Assembly (NCBI GenBank): GCA_036426205.1
Contig: CM071574.1
Span: 10,926,020-10,990,019 of the forward strand
DNA length: 64,000 nt
Source of the DNA: Ascaphus truei
Taxonomy: Eukaryota > Chordata > Amphibia > Anura > Ascaphidae
Reading direction: 5' to 3'
Of this stretch, positions 1 to 13,395 are shown piece by piece. The first letter of the stretch is position 1; each line of letters opens with the position of its first letter. The notes beneath the pieces are model-generated. The model was given only the letters and a program-made list of their open reading frames with translations. It was not told the DNA's origin and searched no databases. Position numbers and translations under genes: made by a program.

Positions 1-1585
1 TGACCGTGGGAACAAAAGGCATAGAAGATACCGGCAAACCATAACGGGGCCTGTATCTTTGGAAGCAGGGGGTCCCCGGACCTCAAATCAACGCGTTCTG
101 CTCCGGAAACCCGCTGCTCATCTACACTAGCAATAAAATGTATAATAATAAACATTCATTTCGGGGGAGATTTGCACAGGGAGTGGCGGCTCTCTCTGAG
201 CAGCTATCTCTGCAGCTAAAAGAAATCGCCGGGCAAGCCCTTTTCAGAGAGGCGATCTTCACGTCGGCGGCTACTCACCCATTTTGGTAATTTTGCTATC
301 AAAGGAAATCGAGGCTTTCTGAATACCGTGATAGCAATGCTCAAAAAACTGGCGATTTAAATTGCCCGGCAATTTTTTTATGAACACGTAGCATGGGCCC
401 CAATGTGTTTTGCCTTGGACTGCCTTTTAAAAAGCATATAAAATAAAATGTTATTTAACTTTGACTATTTAAAAAAAAAAAGCACACGGACTATAACATG
501 CGCAGCAACAGTAAAATGGTAAACAGATAAACGCCTGCCAGGTACTGTATGGTCCCAATGACTACTTTTTAGGTAAGCAGCTTTCCGTGTGTAGTTTAGT
601 AATATCACAATTTTTGAATAAAATATATATTATATTCATTGTTTTAATGAAAAAATAATCATTTTTATTCAATTCACAATGTAAAATGTAATTATATGAC
701 CGTGACCTTGACACTCTGATTTCTCGCATCTTCATAATTTGATCAAAAAAGCAGATCAAAACATGTTATTTTGGGTTAGCGCCTTTATCTTTCAGAAACA
801 TGTCAACTTCTAAGTCTTTTCTTTAACTGTAACAACGTATTATATGATTTTCTATGTAAATACTGTACATGATTTAAAAAAACACAAAAGTCAGCAAAGA
901 TCATACTTTTAAAAGGAGGCATCCAGTAGATAATGAATGCTAACTGGGATGTATTTCTCTACATTTTCAAATTCCTCAAAAGATTGAACACCGTGAGCAC
1001 ATTTCTGAAATGTGTTTTTTTTTTTTAACAGAAAGGCGCTGTTCAAAATTAGAAATAAAAGCAGTAAGTGCTGTTTTTTTTCTACATTGTACATGTATTT
1101 CTGCACAGATGTAACAATAAAACAGAAATTATCGGTGAGGACAAGTCTGAAAGTATGGCCAACACAGAGAGACAAAGATCTACTCACAGTATTCTTAATA
1201 ACTTCCATTTATTTGAAGGAACAAGTGGGGTGCACAATGTTTCAGGTCCTATATGGATCTTCATCAGACATACAGACCCCCAAAAAGTCTGGTTTTAAGG
1301 ATATCCCTACTTCAGCACAGGTGGCTCAATAACAGGCTCAGTCTTTGACTTGAGGCACTGATTGAGCCACCTGTGCTGAAGCAGGGATATGAATAAAACC
1401 TACCTGTTGGGGGGCTGGAGGATTGGGAGTTGATAACCCCTGCTGTAACAGATGAATGCCCATATTTACAGTACTATGTAGTTTTATTAGACACCTTTCG
1501 GTGTAGGAAAAAACTTAAGGGCTGAGCTTAGTAAATATGGGCCAAAATATTTATGTGCACAATGCATAACTTTTCTTTTTATTAC
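1..1585 (-). other. LRP1B intron, 5' part (phase 1)
   Basis: Begins GTAATAAAA at the exon and runs out of the window. It includes a damaged palindromic MITE (about 1274-1445). The first 400 bases are a GC-richer repeat-like segment; CCTGTATCTTTGGAAGCAGG near 50 resembles part of the 52.1 kb fold-back element. 430-1240 is AT-rich with nothing seen. Confidence 0.75.
1274..1445. mobile_element. Palindromic hAT-type MITE, copy 1 (left end damaged)
   Basis: Palindrome around GCACTGATTGAGCCACCTGT and right end GGGAGTTGATAACCCCTGC. The expected CAGGGGT at the left is not found; only CCCCCAAAAAGTCTGGTTTT remains. Confidence 0.75.
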
Positions 1586-1715
1586 CTGGTTCACAGTTCC
1601 TTTCATCATCCCCAAATTTGCAATCTTCATGACTATCACACTTCCACTTAGCGGATATGCACTGCCCAGTGGAACACTGAAACTGGTCTTTGGAGCAACC
1701 GGTCTCGCAATTTCT
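1586..1715 (-). CDS. LRP1B: LRP1B exon: end of sixth and all of seventh LDLa repeat of cluster IV
   Basis: 130 nt, entering phase 0 and leaving phase 1. RNC completes the previous repeat; [40 protein letters not shown] is the next. The calcium motif reads DCKFGDDE, lacking the common D-G-S-D-E form but with acidic residues in place. Acceptor GGGGAACAG, donor CAG/GTAATA. This is the last exon in the window. Confidence 0.95.
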
Positions 1716-2009
1716 CTGTTCCCCAAAATAGAAGAGAAGAGATACACAATTAAATATACATGTGTTCTTCTAAAAAGTTTCAAATTAAATACCTAGTACA
1801 CTATGTTTTAATCCTCCCAATGATAGAGTGCAAGTAGTAGTAACAAATGGAGAGAATAAATCCTTTGCAGGAGAGATTTGCGATTCAATCTCTGGTATGT
1901 GTCGAAAAAGGCAAAATCTACCATTCAACAGATAGCAATTCTTTTGCCGTTTTAAAAAATGTTGCAGGATTATTTTGAATTGCTGCAATTGGATTACTAG
2001 GCAGATTTT

Positions 2010-2285
2010 TAGAGAGAAAGAGAAAAGAGAGAAAGAGAAAATAAGAGAGAGAGAAAGAGAGCGAGAGAGCGATAGAGAGAGAGAGAGGGAAAGAGACAGA
2101 AAATAGGAGAGAGAGAATGATAGAGAGAATGAGAGAGAGAGAGAATGAGAGAGAGAGAGAGAATGAGAGAGAGAGAGTAAGAATGAGAAAGTGAGAATGA
2201 GAGAGAATGAGAGAGATAGAGAATGAGAGAGTGAGAATGCGAGAGTGAGAATGAGAGAGTGAGAATGAGAGATAAAGAGAGAGAT
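2010..2285. repeat. Polypurine (GA-rich) simple repeat
   Basis: About 275 bases almost wholly A and G on the plus strand, from AGAGAGAAAGAGAAAAGAGA through repeated GAGAGAGAATGA units. On the LRP1B sense strand it is a polypyrimidine tract. The Leu/Ser-rich reading frames through it are artefacts. Confidence 0.95.
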
Positions 2286-2518
2286 GATCCATTCTTGACG
2301 ATCTGGTTGGTCACTAACATAAACATTGGCCTTGACTCACTAAAGGTCAATACATTAATTGCCTATTCTATTTATTGACCAACAGTGTTGATTAAAGCCA
2401 TACTGTCAGTTGTAAAGCAGAGATCAGGGAATTTTAATCGTAGAGTTACAGTATAGTGTGGCAGCATTATTTGGAATGCAGCATATGCAAATGAGTAGCT
2501 AATACCAAATTACATCTT

Positions 2519-4430
2519 AACATGCTATTCACTAAATTACGATACTCACTAATCTGGATACAATTAAAATCACTACATTTAACTGAACTAATTGCCAAAC
2601 CCACACGGACAAACCTAAAATCTTGCAACCATTCCTTGCTACATTGGATCTTATCTTCTTGTCCCAACAGAATGAAATCCTCTGGTACCCTACCTGACAT
2701 TTTCAGTGACCATGCAATAGTGTATTGTGTAATGAAAATCAAACCACCCCAATCAAGCCCGAAAGTTTTACTCACTAGAAAATTTAGGAACTTTTACCCA
2801 CAACAATTTCTGTTTGATCTTACCAACTGCCCTCGGTACAGAATCAACCTGATACCTGACCACAATGTTGGGCTTGTTTATTTCCAAACAGAGGTCTTAC
2901 AACTCTGGGTACTCATGCCCCACTATGCAGAAAAAAGAGTACGGGGGGCCCACTTTGGGTTACAACCAACCTTCTTGTGCTTTACCATTTTAGTGATGTC
3001 TTGTGGAAAAGTCACAAAGTAACTGGCACTACCAAGGATCTTGATAACTACAGATGCCTGCGGAATACATGCACAAGACAAAAAAGACTAGCAAAAGCCA
3101 AATATTACTCCGACAATCTTTGTTAAAATACATCAAATCCAGCAAACTACTGGAAGGTCATCAACAATGTATTTCAGGCATCTAGCCACCAACAACCATC
3201 TAGTGTCAAAAAGGATGATACTAACCTGACAAATCCCACTGACATTGCAAACGCATTCAATTAATACTTTCTGGGGTGTGCTACTTCCCTACTATCAAGT
3301 CGCAACGCTAACTACAAATATGAAGCTCAACCTGGGAGACCCCTATATCTCCAGCACCTCCTGAAAGTGCTCAAACATTTAAATTTGTCCCAGTGTCTGA
3401 AGAGGAGATTACACTGGCACTCCTAATACTAAAACTAAGCAGCCAATGTGGAACTGACCTAGTGCAATCAAAGTTCATACGACTCAATGTACCTGTCATT
3501 GCCATAACGCTTGCCTCCCTAATCAACTCTATTTTGTCATCAGATCATATCCTATAGACCTGGAAAAACTGCCAGAGTTGTCCCAGTCTTTAAGTAGGGA
3601 CACAAACATTGTCTCCAACTGCAGATCAATGTGTCTTCTCCCAATACTATTCACATTCATGGAAAAATGTGTCCACTCTCAATTAAGCGACAACTACTGT
3701 ATTTAGCGATTACTATAACAAGACACATTTCCTTTGTCAACTCCAATCCGGCTATCGCCCTAACCACTCAATGGTAACTACCCTCTTAAAAGTTTGCAAT
3801 GAGATCCAGTGTGGAATGGGACTGGGACAATTTACCTGTGCCATAGTCCTAGATTTTGATACTGTTGACCATGTTATCTTGTTAAAGAAGCTTCAGTGCT
3901 CTTGAATAGGGGAACATGCTTTCAAACTGGTGTCACTCCTACCTATCGGGTACCCAATATGTATCTCTCGGGCTAGAACTCTATTTTGGGACAAAGGCTA
4001 CATTTCTAACGTTACCAACGATAGAGCTACAGATCAGAACGAACTCTAACACCCCTCTAGCCCCAGTCACTACTTTTAAATATCTGGCTATATGGCCTGA
4101 CTCCCATTTAGGATTTGCTAATGTCAATTACAGACAATGGGAACATAGTATATGGTACAGCATCGCAAACTCACCTTAGCAAACTAGACACTGTCTACAA
4201 CTCAATATGCCATTTTGTCCTACAATGTAAGTACAACACACACCACTGCAAAATGCTTTAAGAACTACAGTAGATTGGCCATCCCTTCAGTCCAGACACA
4301 AGGTACATTTCTCCTGCCTACCTTCAAATACTTTCTGGGCAAGCCATCCGGCTATCTGAGCAAGCTCCTCACCCCTACTACACGCAGCACTTATCACCTA
4401 CAGAATTTGTAGAATAATTAATAAAAATAC
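2519..4430 (+). pseudogene. LINE-type retrotransposon remnant (endonuclease and RT), decayed
   Basis: Frames on the plus strand, opposite to LRP1B. Near 2590-2760 is the C-terminal part of an AP-type endonuclease (PTRTNLKSCNHSLLHWIL, then GTLPDIFSDHAIVYC with the conserved SDH). Connector and RT pieces follow: NPTDIANAF (3235), TWKN..VVP region (3560), LDFDTVDHVILLKKL (3850), YLSGTQYVSLG (3945) and FKYLAIWPD (4078). Many frameshifts and stops. The order fits one full-length ORF2 lacking its start. Style resembles CR1/L2-group LINEs; the clade is not certain. Confidence 0.85.
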
Positions 4431-5265
4431 GTAATATTAAGATTGTAGAACATATAACCCATTCAGTGCCCTATAGATATATAACTTATGTCATGCAGGG
4501 TGGCACCCATTACTAGCTGATTATTTCTCCTACTAAGGGGCTTATTCCATAACTGTTTACCACCACAGCTGCATGTCAGTACAACATGTTCTCTTCGTCT
4601 ATTCAACTGGCAATAAAGAAAATTTTAAAGAACTCCCAGCTAAGTACAAACAGAAATTCTGCTCAGGGCAATGCTTTATTTGCAGAGAACTGAGACACAA
4701 GAACCGAGGTGCCCATATTTCAATTTTACCAATCTAGTTCAACGATCTCTGGAGCCTTTTTAGAGAAACATATTTGAATTTGATCTAGACTTTCAATAAA
4801 ATACAAAGTTATAAAGTTAAAAAGAAAATTATTACCTTTCCAGCTTATTAGCAGGCTGTCAATCAAAGTCAGCAACTTTGATAATATTAATCACAATAAT
4901 TTACACTGTAATAATGTATTGAATGTAATGATATGTTATGTTCAGTATATTTAATAAAAGTCACAACGCAGAACTACAGTTTGCACCTCTCGATCCATAT
5001 AGTATTGAATTAAATGGAAAACTGTGTTCATTTCACCATACTACAAATATTTTACATTACAACAGTCACACAATGAATAACTATAATTCAACATATATTC
5101 ATCTCTGAAAAGAAAATTACCTTTCATTACAACTCATGCAAATCTTTGTATAGGAAATCTTCAACCATGACAAAAAATACATTAAAATGATTTCCTTTAC
5201 CCAGTGTGATGAATATATATATACATATATACATGGTATATATCAGCATTGCATTTGCTTATATG

Positions 5266-5525
5266 GGCTCCATGTGAATGTAAATTCTAGGCAAAATGTG
5301 ACACGTGTGCACATTTGCATGTCATTTCCCAGAATCCCTTGCTGCAGTGGGAGCACTGTATGCTTGGTGATAATGTTTGAAAGGCAGGGTTGCAGACCTG
5401 TCTAAGACATGTGAATATGCTCACAAGTGATATTCTTTATTGGCTATATGCTAACGGTGGAGGTTTTTTGTTGCCTTTTTCACCCACCATAACTTAAAAA
5501 GATGTAGCAGACGTTATTATCCCCA
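5266..5525 (+). repeat. Dispersed repeat (AGACCTGTCTGAGACATG family), copy 1
   Basis: GCACATTTGCATGTCATTTC, CCAGAATCCCTTGCTGCAGT, GCAGACCTGTCTAAGACATG and CACCCACCATAACTTA occur in the same order as in the copies near 29.3 and 34 kb. Confidence 0.7.
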
Positions 5526-7031
5526 TTAATGCCAAATAACGCACACAATACTGGGTACACATGTGTTAACATTGTTTTCAATATTTCTGGGTTAAATCTT
5601 GAGTTAAAAAATATGTGTAGCCATGCCACGTTTGGCTACTAACATTCCCTACTCCTGGCAGTAAGCCCTGGTAGAATCAGGCTGCCAGTAGTCAACATGG
5701 GGTTTTCCCCCTCCTTGGTGCTGCACTTAATTGAAAGTTGGAGGTGGTGACATCAGGCCTGAGCATGTCCAATCCTGGGACAGACATGGTGCCCTCCTCC
5801 TAGCTGTACTTAATGGCAGTGCCGCCCTAAATTTAGTAATGCCTCTCCCTTCTTCAGGGAGGCAGGGATCACACAGGACTGCATGGAGCTTGGCCTCCCC
5901 TGTTACTCTTCCCCTCGGGGGAGAGTGAGTGATACCTCAACCTCTGGTCCTGCTAGAGGGCCAGGGAAGAGCTGGGACTGCTGTGGGTGCCCTTGGCCTG
6001 CAGTGAAGGTCCAAGGACCATCCATTAGTGAGTAGCTGACAGTTGCTGCATTGGGCAGAACCCTACTGTGTACTATGTACTGTGTCGCATGTACCTCCCG
6101 CCTAGTGTGTGATCTTACGGGGGGGGGGGAGAGGTGATAGTTCCACCGAAGATCGCCTCCATTGATCTTGTAGCCTGCGGCAGATGGAGGCGCTAAATTG
6201 CTAGAGAACCATGTGGGTAAAGTACCCCAGAAACGTGATCCAGTGTCCCCTCTACCATCGGCGGATGACTCAGCCATCCTGTTACCAGCAGGTATCATGC
6301 ACCACATACGTAGTAATGGCCAAATCTAACACCGGGTGGGAGAAACACCATTACATATGCAACACACTGTCTGGTACATCTTTAAAAGAAGCAAAGGAAA
6401 AAACAAAAGGTTTCCTGACAAATAGAAACGTGTGGAAAGACTAAAAAAAACATTTAATATACAATGGGCATCAAACAATGGAGTCACATAAGCTAATGAC
6501 AACAATTTTAGGATATAGCATTTCAACGTGTCTAAAACAATTATATTCGCAAGAATATTATATAAACGGTAAATTAGTTTTAGTGGGAAATAGAGGGTGG
6601 CGTAGAATTTGTTTGGAGATTTAATGGCAAGTTGAACTCAACCACAATACACCAGCATGAACATTCAATTAATCACTTTATTTTCTAAAGGCCACAGATG
6701 TATCCTTTGTGGAATAGCTAACTTAACAAATACAGCTCTCCTGCGATCGTGTCACTCTAATATAACTGAAGGACACCGTTTTATACTTGCCACCAAAATA
6801 TTGGGGGAAGTGCAAAAACTATAGCTAAGAGATTTGAACAGGTTTCAAAAAAATCAAAGGCATAAGTCTATACTGAGTCAATTTTTGCTCCCAAGGAAGG
6901 GCATTTTTATTCCATACAATTACTTTTCAACCTTTAGTGACAGAATAAGGTTGCAACAGTGTTATAAGAATAATTTCCAACTAGATATGCTTTCATTGGT
7001 CTCCTTGTTGTGTAGGTTTCACCAGGCATAC

Positions 7032-7138
7032 CTCATCGGTTCCATCTGCACAATCGTATTCTCCGTCACACCAGAATCTTGCTGATATGCAGTCACCGTT
7101 AGCACAGAGGAACTCTTTTAATGCACATGTCTGAGGTT
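7032..7138 (-). CDS. LRP1B: LRP1B exon: sixth LDLa repeat of cluster IV (first five cysteines)
   Basis: 107 nt, entering phase 1 and leaving phase 0. [36 protein letters not shown]. The sixth cysteine (RNC) comes from the next exon, so this repeat is split within the calcium motif [11 protein letters not shown]. Acceptor GTTCTTACAG, donor GAG/GTATGC. Confidence 0.95.
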
Positions 7139-7365
7139 CTGTAAGAACACAAGGGCATTTTGTTAAGCATGGTGATTAGGACTAAATAATAGATTCTTAG
7201 TCAGGGACTTACTCGTCCTTAATAAATGTAAGCAGGCATTTGTTACAATTAATACAATGGGGATTCTTTTCTAAAGTCTCCCGGCTGCAAAACTGGGGCA
7301 ATGTCTGTGCAAATGAATTTATTAATGGAGAAACTTGCTTTCAATGGGATTCCTTTTCTGTAATG

Positions 7366-7581
7366 CAGGGGTGCTAAACTCCAGCCCTCAAGATACCCCC
7401 AACAGGTCATGTTTTCATGATACCCCTGCTTCAGCACAGTTTACCCAATCAGATTGAACCACCTGTGCTGAAGCAGGCTCTTCAACTGAGCCACTGATTG
7501 AGCCACCTCTGCTGAAGCAGGGATAGCCTTAAAATCTGACCTGTAGGGGGGGTTCTTGAGGACTGGAGTTGAGAACCCGTG
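7366..7581. mobile_element. Palindromic hAT-type MITE, copy 2
   Basis: Ends CAGGGGTGCTAAACTCCAG and GGAGTTGAGAACCCGTG. CTGTAATG (7358-7365) and CTTTAATG (7582-7589) form an 8-bp duplication with one mismatch. Confidence 0.9.
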
Positions 7582-9403
7582 CTTTAATGAATACGGCTGG
7601 CTTGTGCACAGGTTTAACATACACTTGCTGTGAGGAGACTTTAGTAAGAAGACTCCATTACAGTATGTTGTTAGTAATGGGTAACTTAATTTTACCTAAA
7701 GATGGAGTCAACGTTATTGCAACCTGTTGCACGCCACAGTGGGACATACACAACGCACCAGCGGGAGAAGCGGCCACTGTTTTGAATCAGCCGTGCGCAA
7801 TAAGTGGCCAGGGTATCACTCTATTTCACCCATGAACCGAGCCACGGTTTGCAACAACATTGGCTACATCAGTATATTAAAGTTCTTTCTGATATACCAA
7901 TATGGCCTTTTGTTTTCCATGCTGTGAAAAGGGACAATTTGTTTGGTCAACAGAGATGTTTTGATCATTTGACTCATTGCAATACATTTTTAATTACCAA
8001 ACTATCCTCGCACATTCCCATATGCATTACTTAATTTAACGGAAATGTACTGGATTAAATTAAACTCCTTTTGTAACAGCCTGATAAATAAAGTTAGTAC
8101 TATCAAGTTAGAAAATAACTTGAAGATTTATGAGCAGACTATTGTATATACTGTATATACTGTACAGTTAAATATTAGCAAATTGCTGAAGAATTGGATA
8201 ACTGGACTTGCTCTACTGAAATGGACAAACCTAAACATGCTTTTATTTCTATGTTTGAAACCTCTCAACTCTTTTTGGAAATATAAGTATAGAGGCTTGT
8301 TCTTTTAGAGCTAAGGCTCAAAAAGATTCTGTGGAAAGTTGCTCATTATTTTATTATCTCCAATCTAGCTAATAGTAAAGTATAGAAAAGCGTTTACTGT
8401 AGTCAATGTCAGAATTAGCTTGTGCGGGCTTTCAGTAACAAACCCACATTAGGACATTCTCCCACCCGTCTGATTCCTTTCATAGGAATACTTTTTCCAG
8501 TGTTTAGAGTTGGAATTTACGATCCTCTGAGGTGGAATTTTCCACTGTCACTGGGCATACATTTTAAAGTGCTGAAAATGTGTCAGTCAGTTCTGTGCTG
8601 TAAGTGGTTTGTGAGAGTACAGTAGATTCACTCTATTCAGGAGCACTTACACATAAATAAAATACATTTTTACAGCATAAACACTGGTGTCTGTTGCCTC
8701 GCACAATTTAATCATTAAAAAAAAGGCAAATATTAATAACAGTATTAATATATACTGTTATTATCTGAGTAACTAAAGACACCTACTGTACTTTAAATTA
8801 AAAAAAAGCAGGTGCCTGAAATAAGACACCATGTAAAAACCATATACTGCTTTTTCCATACATCTAATAATAGAACTTAACATTTTAATTACTCAATGCA
8901 AAAAGGAAAATTAATACACATGCATAAATTATGAAAAAGGCTACAGTTGATCGCTTCACTGCATAGCGTAGCTACTTTCTTTATCTTCATATACAGTAGT
9001 GAGTATTAAGATGAATTTTGAGGAATAAATTAATTCATTACAGATCATAAGCAAATATTAATTCGCCCATGTAGAACTACATGTAACGTGATTAGTACCT
9101 CATTTAAAATATAGCGATTTTTCACTTTAACTAATTCACTCACTTTTAGTTCCACTGTAGATACTGTACTAAACATAATATCTGTCTAAAACAAAATACA
9201 TTCATCAGTGCTTTTTTTTAAATAGTTGTCATTGAGGCATATGCATAAGTCATATTCTTTGTGATATTGAATTAAAAAAAATCACAAACCTGGTAAAAAG
9301 TCCATACATGAAATGCCATTCACTATATGCTTTTCAAATTTTGCACAAAACTTGCCAGCATTTAACCCAAGTTAAAAAAAAACAAAACAAAACAAAAAAA
9401 TAA

Positions 9404-9537
9404 ATATATATATATATATAGGTTGTATCAACGCAGTTGGCTACTTATTCACAGTTAGGCAGGTTGTTGCATTAGGCGCTCCTTGTTTTATCCATTTTAT
9501 GTTTTGTTTGAAGAATATATATATATTTTATATTCTA

Positions 9538-9580
<43 letters not shown>

Positions 9581-9588
9581 TATATAGT
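9404..9588. repeat. TA microsatellites (two tracts)
   Basis: (TA)n at about 9404-9420 and 9541-9586, separated by unique sequence. Confidence 0.93.
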
Positions 9589-10662
9589 GGCAGATGCAAA
9601 AAATCCTTTTAATGTCATGTATGACTGTTTTTACTAAAAAGTGTGAATTAAGTTGAAAGCAGGTGCATGTTTCATATCCAAACATCACCGTTAGTGACCA
9701 TTAAGCATATCATTATTTCTTTCCTTCCCTTTCTATAGAGACATGCATATGTACAAGCCTGTAGAAGAGGGGCTACTTTAAGCTGCCTGTGTTTTGCAGT
9801 ACAGTAGATCACACTTCTGCTGGTACATTCTCTTCTTAAGTGCACTTACTGAGAAGCATTCAATATGCAATTGTTGATAAAAAAAAACTCGAAATTGCTT
9901 AGAATGTATCAAGTGGCCTCACATTGCCTCCCTAATATAAATAGAGGGACAAGTCCACTTGATTCTCTTTTCCAATTTAATATGCAACTTTGCCTTTCAC
10001 ATCTCTACCTATTGTACATATTCACAACAGTCACAACCTTCAGAAGAAATACACTTGAAATAAAAGCATAAAGGTGGTGATTGTCTTTCCACTTTTCTAA
10101 ACACTTTGCAAACAAATCATAGTTAGTAACTAAAGATCCACTATATATGTACTTACATTATCCCCCACAATGAACTACACAATCTCTATTATTACTGCTT
10201 AGAAAACACAAACCATGACATATGGTTTGCTGAACAGAATTTACCGTTGGACAACTTACAGCTCACTCATGTCAATGGGCAGCTAGGTATCTTCCAACTC
10301 CGGAAGCTGTCTTAGGGCACAAGACTGCTTCGTAAATATGGCCCTTTAAATTTGTATGCAAAATGTATCACTATAAAAAAATATTGATAACGTTGTTTCA
10401 GTAGGGGATAATGTCAATTGCTGTAAGTTATTATTTCTTTGGTGGATCAACTTTAATATAGAGCTGTTTAACTATTTTGCACACATTCCCAAAGTTGGCA
10501 AACATTGGATTTTTGTTGCTCACATTTTTTTTTCTCCAATATGGTTATTATTTTCCTAATTGTACTGGGCATTAAAAATATGCCTCTGAGTTTCTCTATC
10601 TGGCTCCAAATTTCAAACCCCACAGGAGTATAAACCTGCTTTCTTCCCCCAAATTAACTTAC

Positions 10663-10779
10663 TGCAGGTTTCTTCGTCAGTATTATCCCCACAATCATTT
10701 TGCCCATCACATCTCCAGTGATCTGGAATACAGTTTTTGTTTTTGCACTGAAACTCGTGCGGACCACACGTCTTTTTAT
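10663..10779 (-). CDS. LRP1B: LRP1B exon: fifth LDLa repeat of cluster IV
   Basis: 39 codons, phase 1 at both ends. [38 protein letters not shown]. Six cysteines; calcium motif DCGDNTDE. The CGPHEFQC and IPDHWRCD strings are the clearest LRP1B match I can recall in this region. Acceptor GCATTACAG, donor A/GTAAGT. Confidence 0.96.
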
Positions 10780-10963
10780 CTGTAATGCAAGAAGAACATC
10801 TGAATAACACATACAGTATTTTACAGAAGATGTCATGCTGTATTCTTGTATGCCAGCAAAACATTTAAATATACAGTAGATGCAGCCTCATTTACTCCGC
10901 CAAATAAATGCTAATTAATAATATCAAATGTTACAGTGTATACATAAAGTGTCAGCTTTCAAA

Positions 10964-11020
10964 TAAGCCTAATATTGCATTAGATATAGGTAGTCTATAT
11001 CTAATGCAATATTAGGCTTA
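10964..11020. repeat. Perfect 26-bp inverted repeat with 5-nt loop
   Basis: 10964-10989 (TAAGCCTAATATTGCATTAG then ATATAG) is the exact complement of 10995-11020, loop GTAGT. The lack of a single mismatch is unusual in this diverged intron. Confidence 0.95.
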
Positions 11021-11114
11021 ATTAAAGTAGGGAATAATACATTGCAATGTATATACAGTCATAGTACAAAGCAGTTCTGGGCTACACAATAAAACCAAAC
11101 CTGGCTGAGTATGT

Positions 11115-11425
11115 ATTTGGATTAGGGTGAGTCCCCAGTCTTCACTGTGACACGCGCGCCCAGCGGGGGGGGGCGGCGGTGGGTTTGCGGGGCGTGGCCA
11201 TGCCGTCCCGCGGCTGGTTCACCCTCATTGGCTGGCCACGCCCCCACCGCAAATGCTAATCTCAAATTCCCCTGCCTGCCTGAAAACCTGTCGCGCACCG
11301 CTGGGGAAAGTTGCGCGACAAGGTAGGAACTGGGACCGGCCTGACTGGGGGGGCGGGGCTTGATTGCACAGTGCACGCTGAGGCGTGCGCTGTAGTAGTT
11401 ACTGGGACCGCAGCCTGAGACTTGC
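11115..11425. mobile_element. GC-rich MITE (CTGGTTC.CCCTCATT family), copy 1
   Basis: CGCGGCTGGTTCACCCTCAT followed by TGGCTGGCCACGCCC is the shared core. Rich in GCGCGCC, and the region around 11150-11260 is partly palindromic (GGGGCGTGGCC / GGCCACGCCCC). Ends uncertain. Confidence 0.5.
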
Positions 11426-13395
11426 GAAACAGTCAAAAGAAGGGTTGAGTAGAGGCGTATATACTGTACAGTGTTTGGATTGACTGTGCACTAATCACTG
11501 TTACCATATTTGAATCACTACTATCACTGTGCCTTATTTTCACTGGAGAGTGTTAGAGCGCTATTGAGTGTTTCTCTGTATACATTCTGTGTATGTATTT
11601 GTGACAGTTATGAGCAGTGAACATCTTTGCTCTGTAACCTTACATCTCTACAGTACCAACATGTGTATGTTTCCATCAAATGATTGAAAAAACATGGCAT
11701 GGAACTTGCGAGTGAACATGTAAAACAATGTTTCTCGGATCACCCTGCACACTGCTCATCTCCCCCTTTATGGGGCATGAACCTATTAAAGAACCAGATT
11801 ATTAATAACATAAAATGTAAAGACCTATGGGGAATAATAGGATCTTTCTAACTAGCAAAGGCGTAATGCAGCAAAACATTCTATTACTATAAATCTCATA
11901 CTTCATTAGTCACATCCACACGGAAGAAAAAGCTTTTTGTTCTTTTTTTTGTAGAAAGCTTATGGCATTCCTGATTACTTCTCTATTTTCATTTACTGTT
12001 TTAAGCTTTGATGGCTTAATGAGATGAAAACTGTTTTCATCCAAATGTACAATGTAATTTATCGAAGTAATTAACATTGCAACTAACCGAATATAATATT
12101 GGACACAATATAAATTAAATGTACACAACATATATACAGGTGGTTATTGTGAAACAACAAGGATAATTGTGTGTTTAATTTACTAAAACATATACTTGCT
12201 ACAGATTAGTAAATAGTAAAAGGGAATTAAATGAGATAAGATGTTTACAGTTGTTACACTTTGATTGGCTAGTAGAATAACAAATTTCCAAAAAGACCAA
12301 AAAAGAAACATTATTTACAATAATATTAATATACACAGTATATATCCTGGCATATTTTTTCATATACAGTATATTAATTCAGTCATACACATACATCAAA
12401 AAAATTCAAGTTTTCAGCTGAAAATTAATTAAAATATTGTAATTAGGAGTATTGTGAGAAGTGCTACAACTGGGTGATGGACTATTGATTTCAGTCTTAT
12501 TCATAGCCACTAGAAATCAGTTTTGGGAATCAATGTCTGTTCTGTGGTTGTAAATAAAATACAGGTTGCCAAAAACTGCATAAATGGAATATGTTATATA
12601 TGTAGAAAGACACAAACTATTTTTTGTTACAACGGCATGTTTCTCTACGTAATGCAGAGTTTCCCCAACCAGATTAAAACCCTGGCTAAAGGGATGGGGG
12701 CTCCGGACACTGAATGGAAGCTTAGAGTGACAGGAGACGGAGAGCCATACTGATTGGGAGATGTGGGTTGCGGCAAATAAATAAGAGGATGGAGTGAAAA
12801 AAGAGACAGAGGGTCAGGGGAGAGTGACAAACAGTGGCAGAGAAAGTGACAGACATAGAAGCCAGTTTCCCTGCATCAATAACCCAATTAATGTGTTCCA
12901 GTAAGTGGAATTCTAAGTCTTTTCAAGGAGACTATTTGATGGCTCAATCCTTGGACCTTGAAGATATACTGTAGCTTTTTACACCAAATGTAAAGTTGGG
13001 GTCCCAAAGACAAATCAATTGCTTCTAGTCATCCCAGTTTAAAATGTTTGGGAACCACTGACTTCACGTTATATAAATGTTAGTAACATTTAAGGAAACT
13101 ATTAATTGTACAGAACTGCATATTAATGATTGACTGTAGAAAGCATGATACGCCAGACTGCCAGTCACCTCTCTAACCACTTTTCATTCCTTGTATGCCG
13201 GCTTTTTTTAATAGATGCTTCAGTTCATTAGCTTTAAGGACATGTAATTACCTAAGCTGCCGATCGAGCCGTTCTCCCGTGATCGATTGGCAAAGATCCT
13301 GATTCCCTGGGTTCACTATATCATTGGCCATTTGAAAAGAGGAAGTGCTGTACCTTTGTAAATGGTTTCTATAGCAACCCAAGGAAGCATAACAC

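Larger units (their letters stand above)
1716..7031 (-). other. LRP1B intron (phase 0, GT-AG), about 5.3 kb
   Basis: Contains a decayed LINE (2519-4430), a polypurine simple repeat (2010-2285) and a dispersed repeat copy (5266-5525). 5530-7030 includes a moderately GC-rich stretch (5640-6310) without a recognisable gene. Acceptor TTTGGGGAACAG lacks a long pyrimidine tract. Confidence 0.82.
7139..10662 (-). other. LRP1B intron (phase 1, GT-AG), about 3.5 kb
   Basis: Contains the palindromic MITE copy at 7366-7581 and TA microsatellites at 9404-9420 and 9515-9588. The rest is AT-rich with no gene visible. Confidence 0.85.

Noticed and set aside
1918..2350. Leu/Ser-rich reading frames on the minus strand
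   Set aside because: Translation of the GA/CT simple repeat; no conserved domain.
12640..12700. GCAGAGTTTCCCCAACCAG as a hAT end
   Set aside because: No matching second end or target duplication found.
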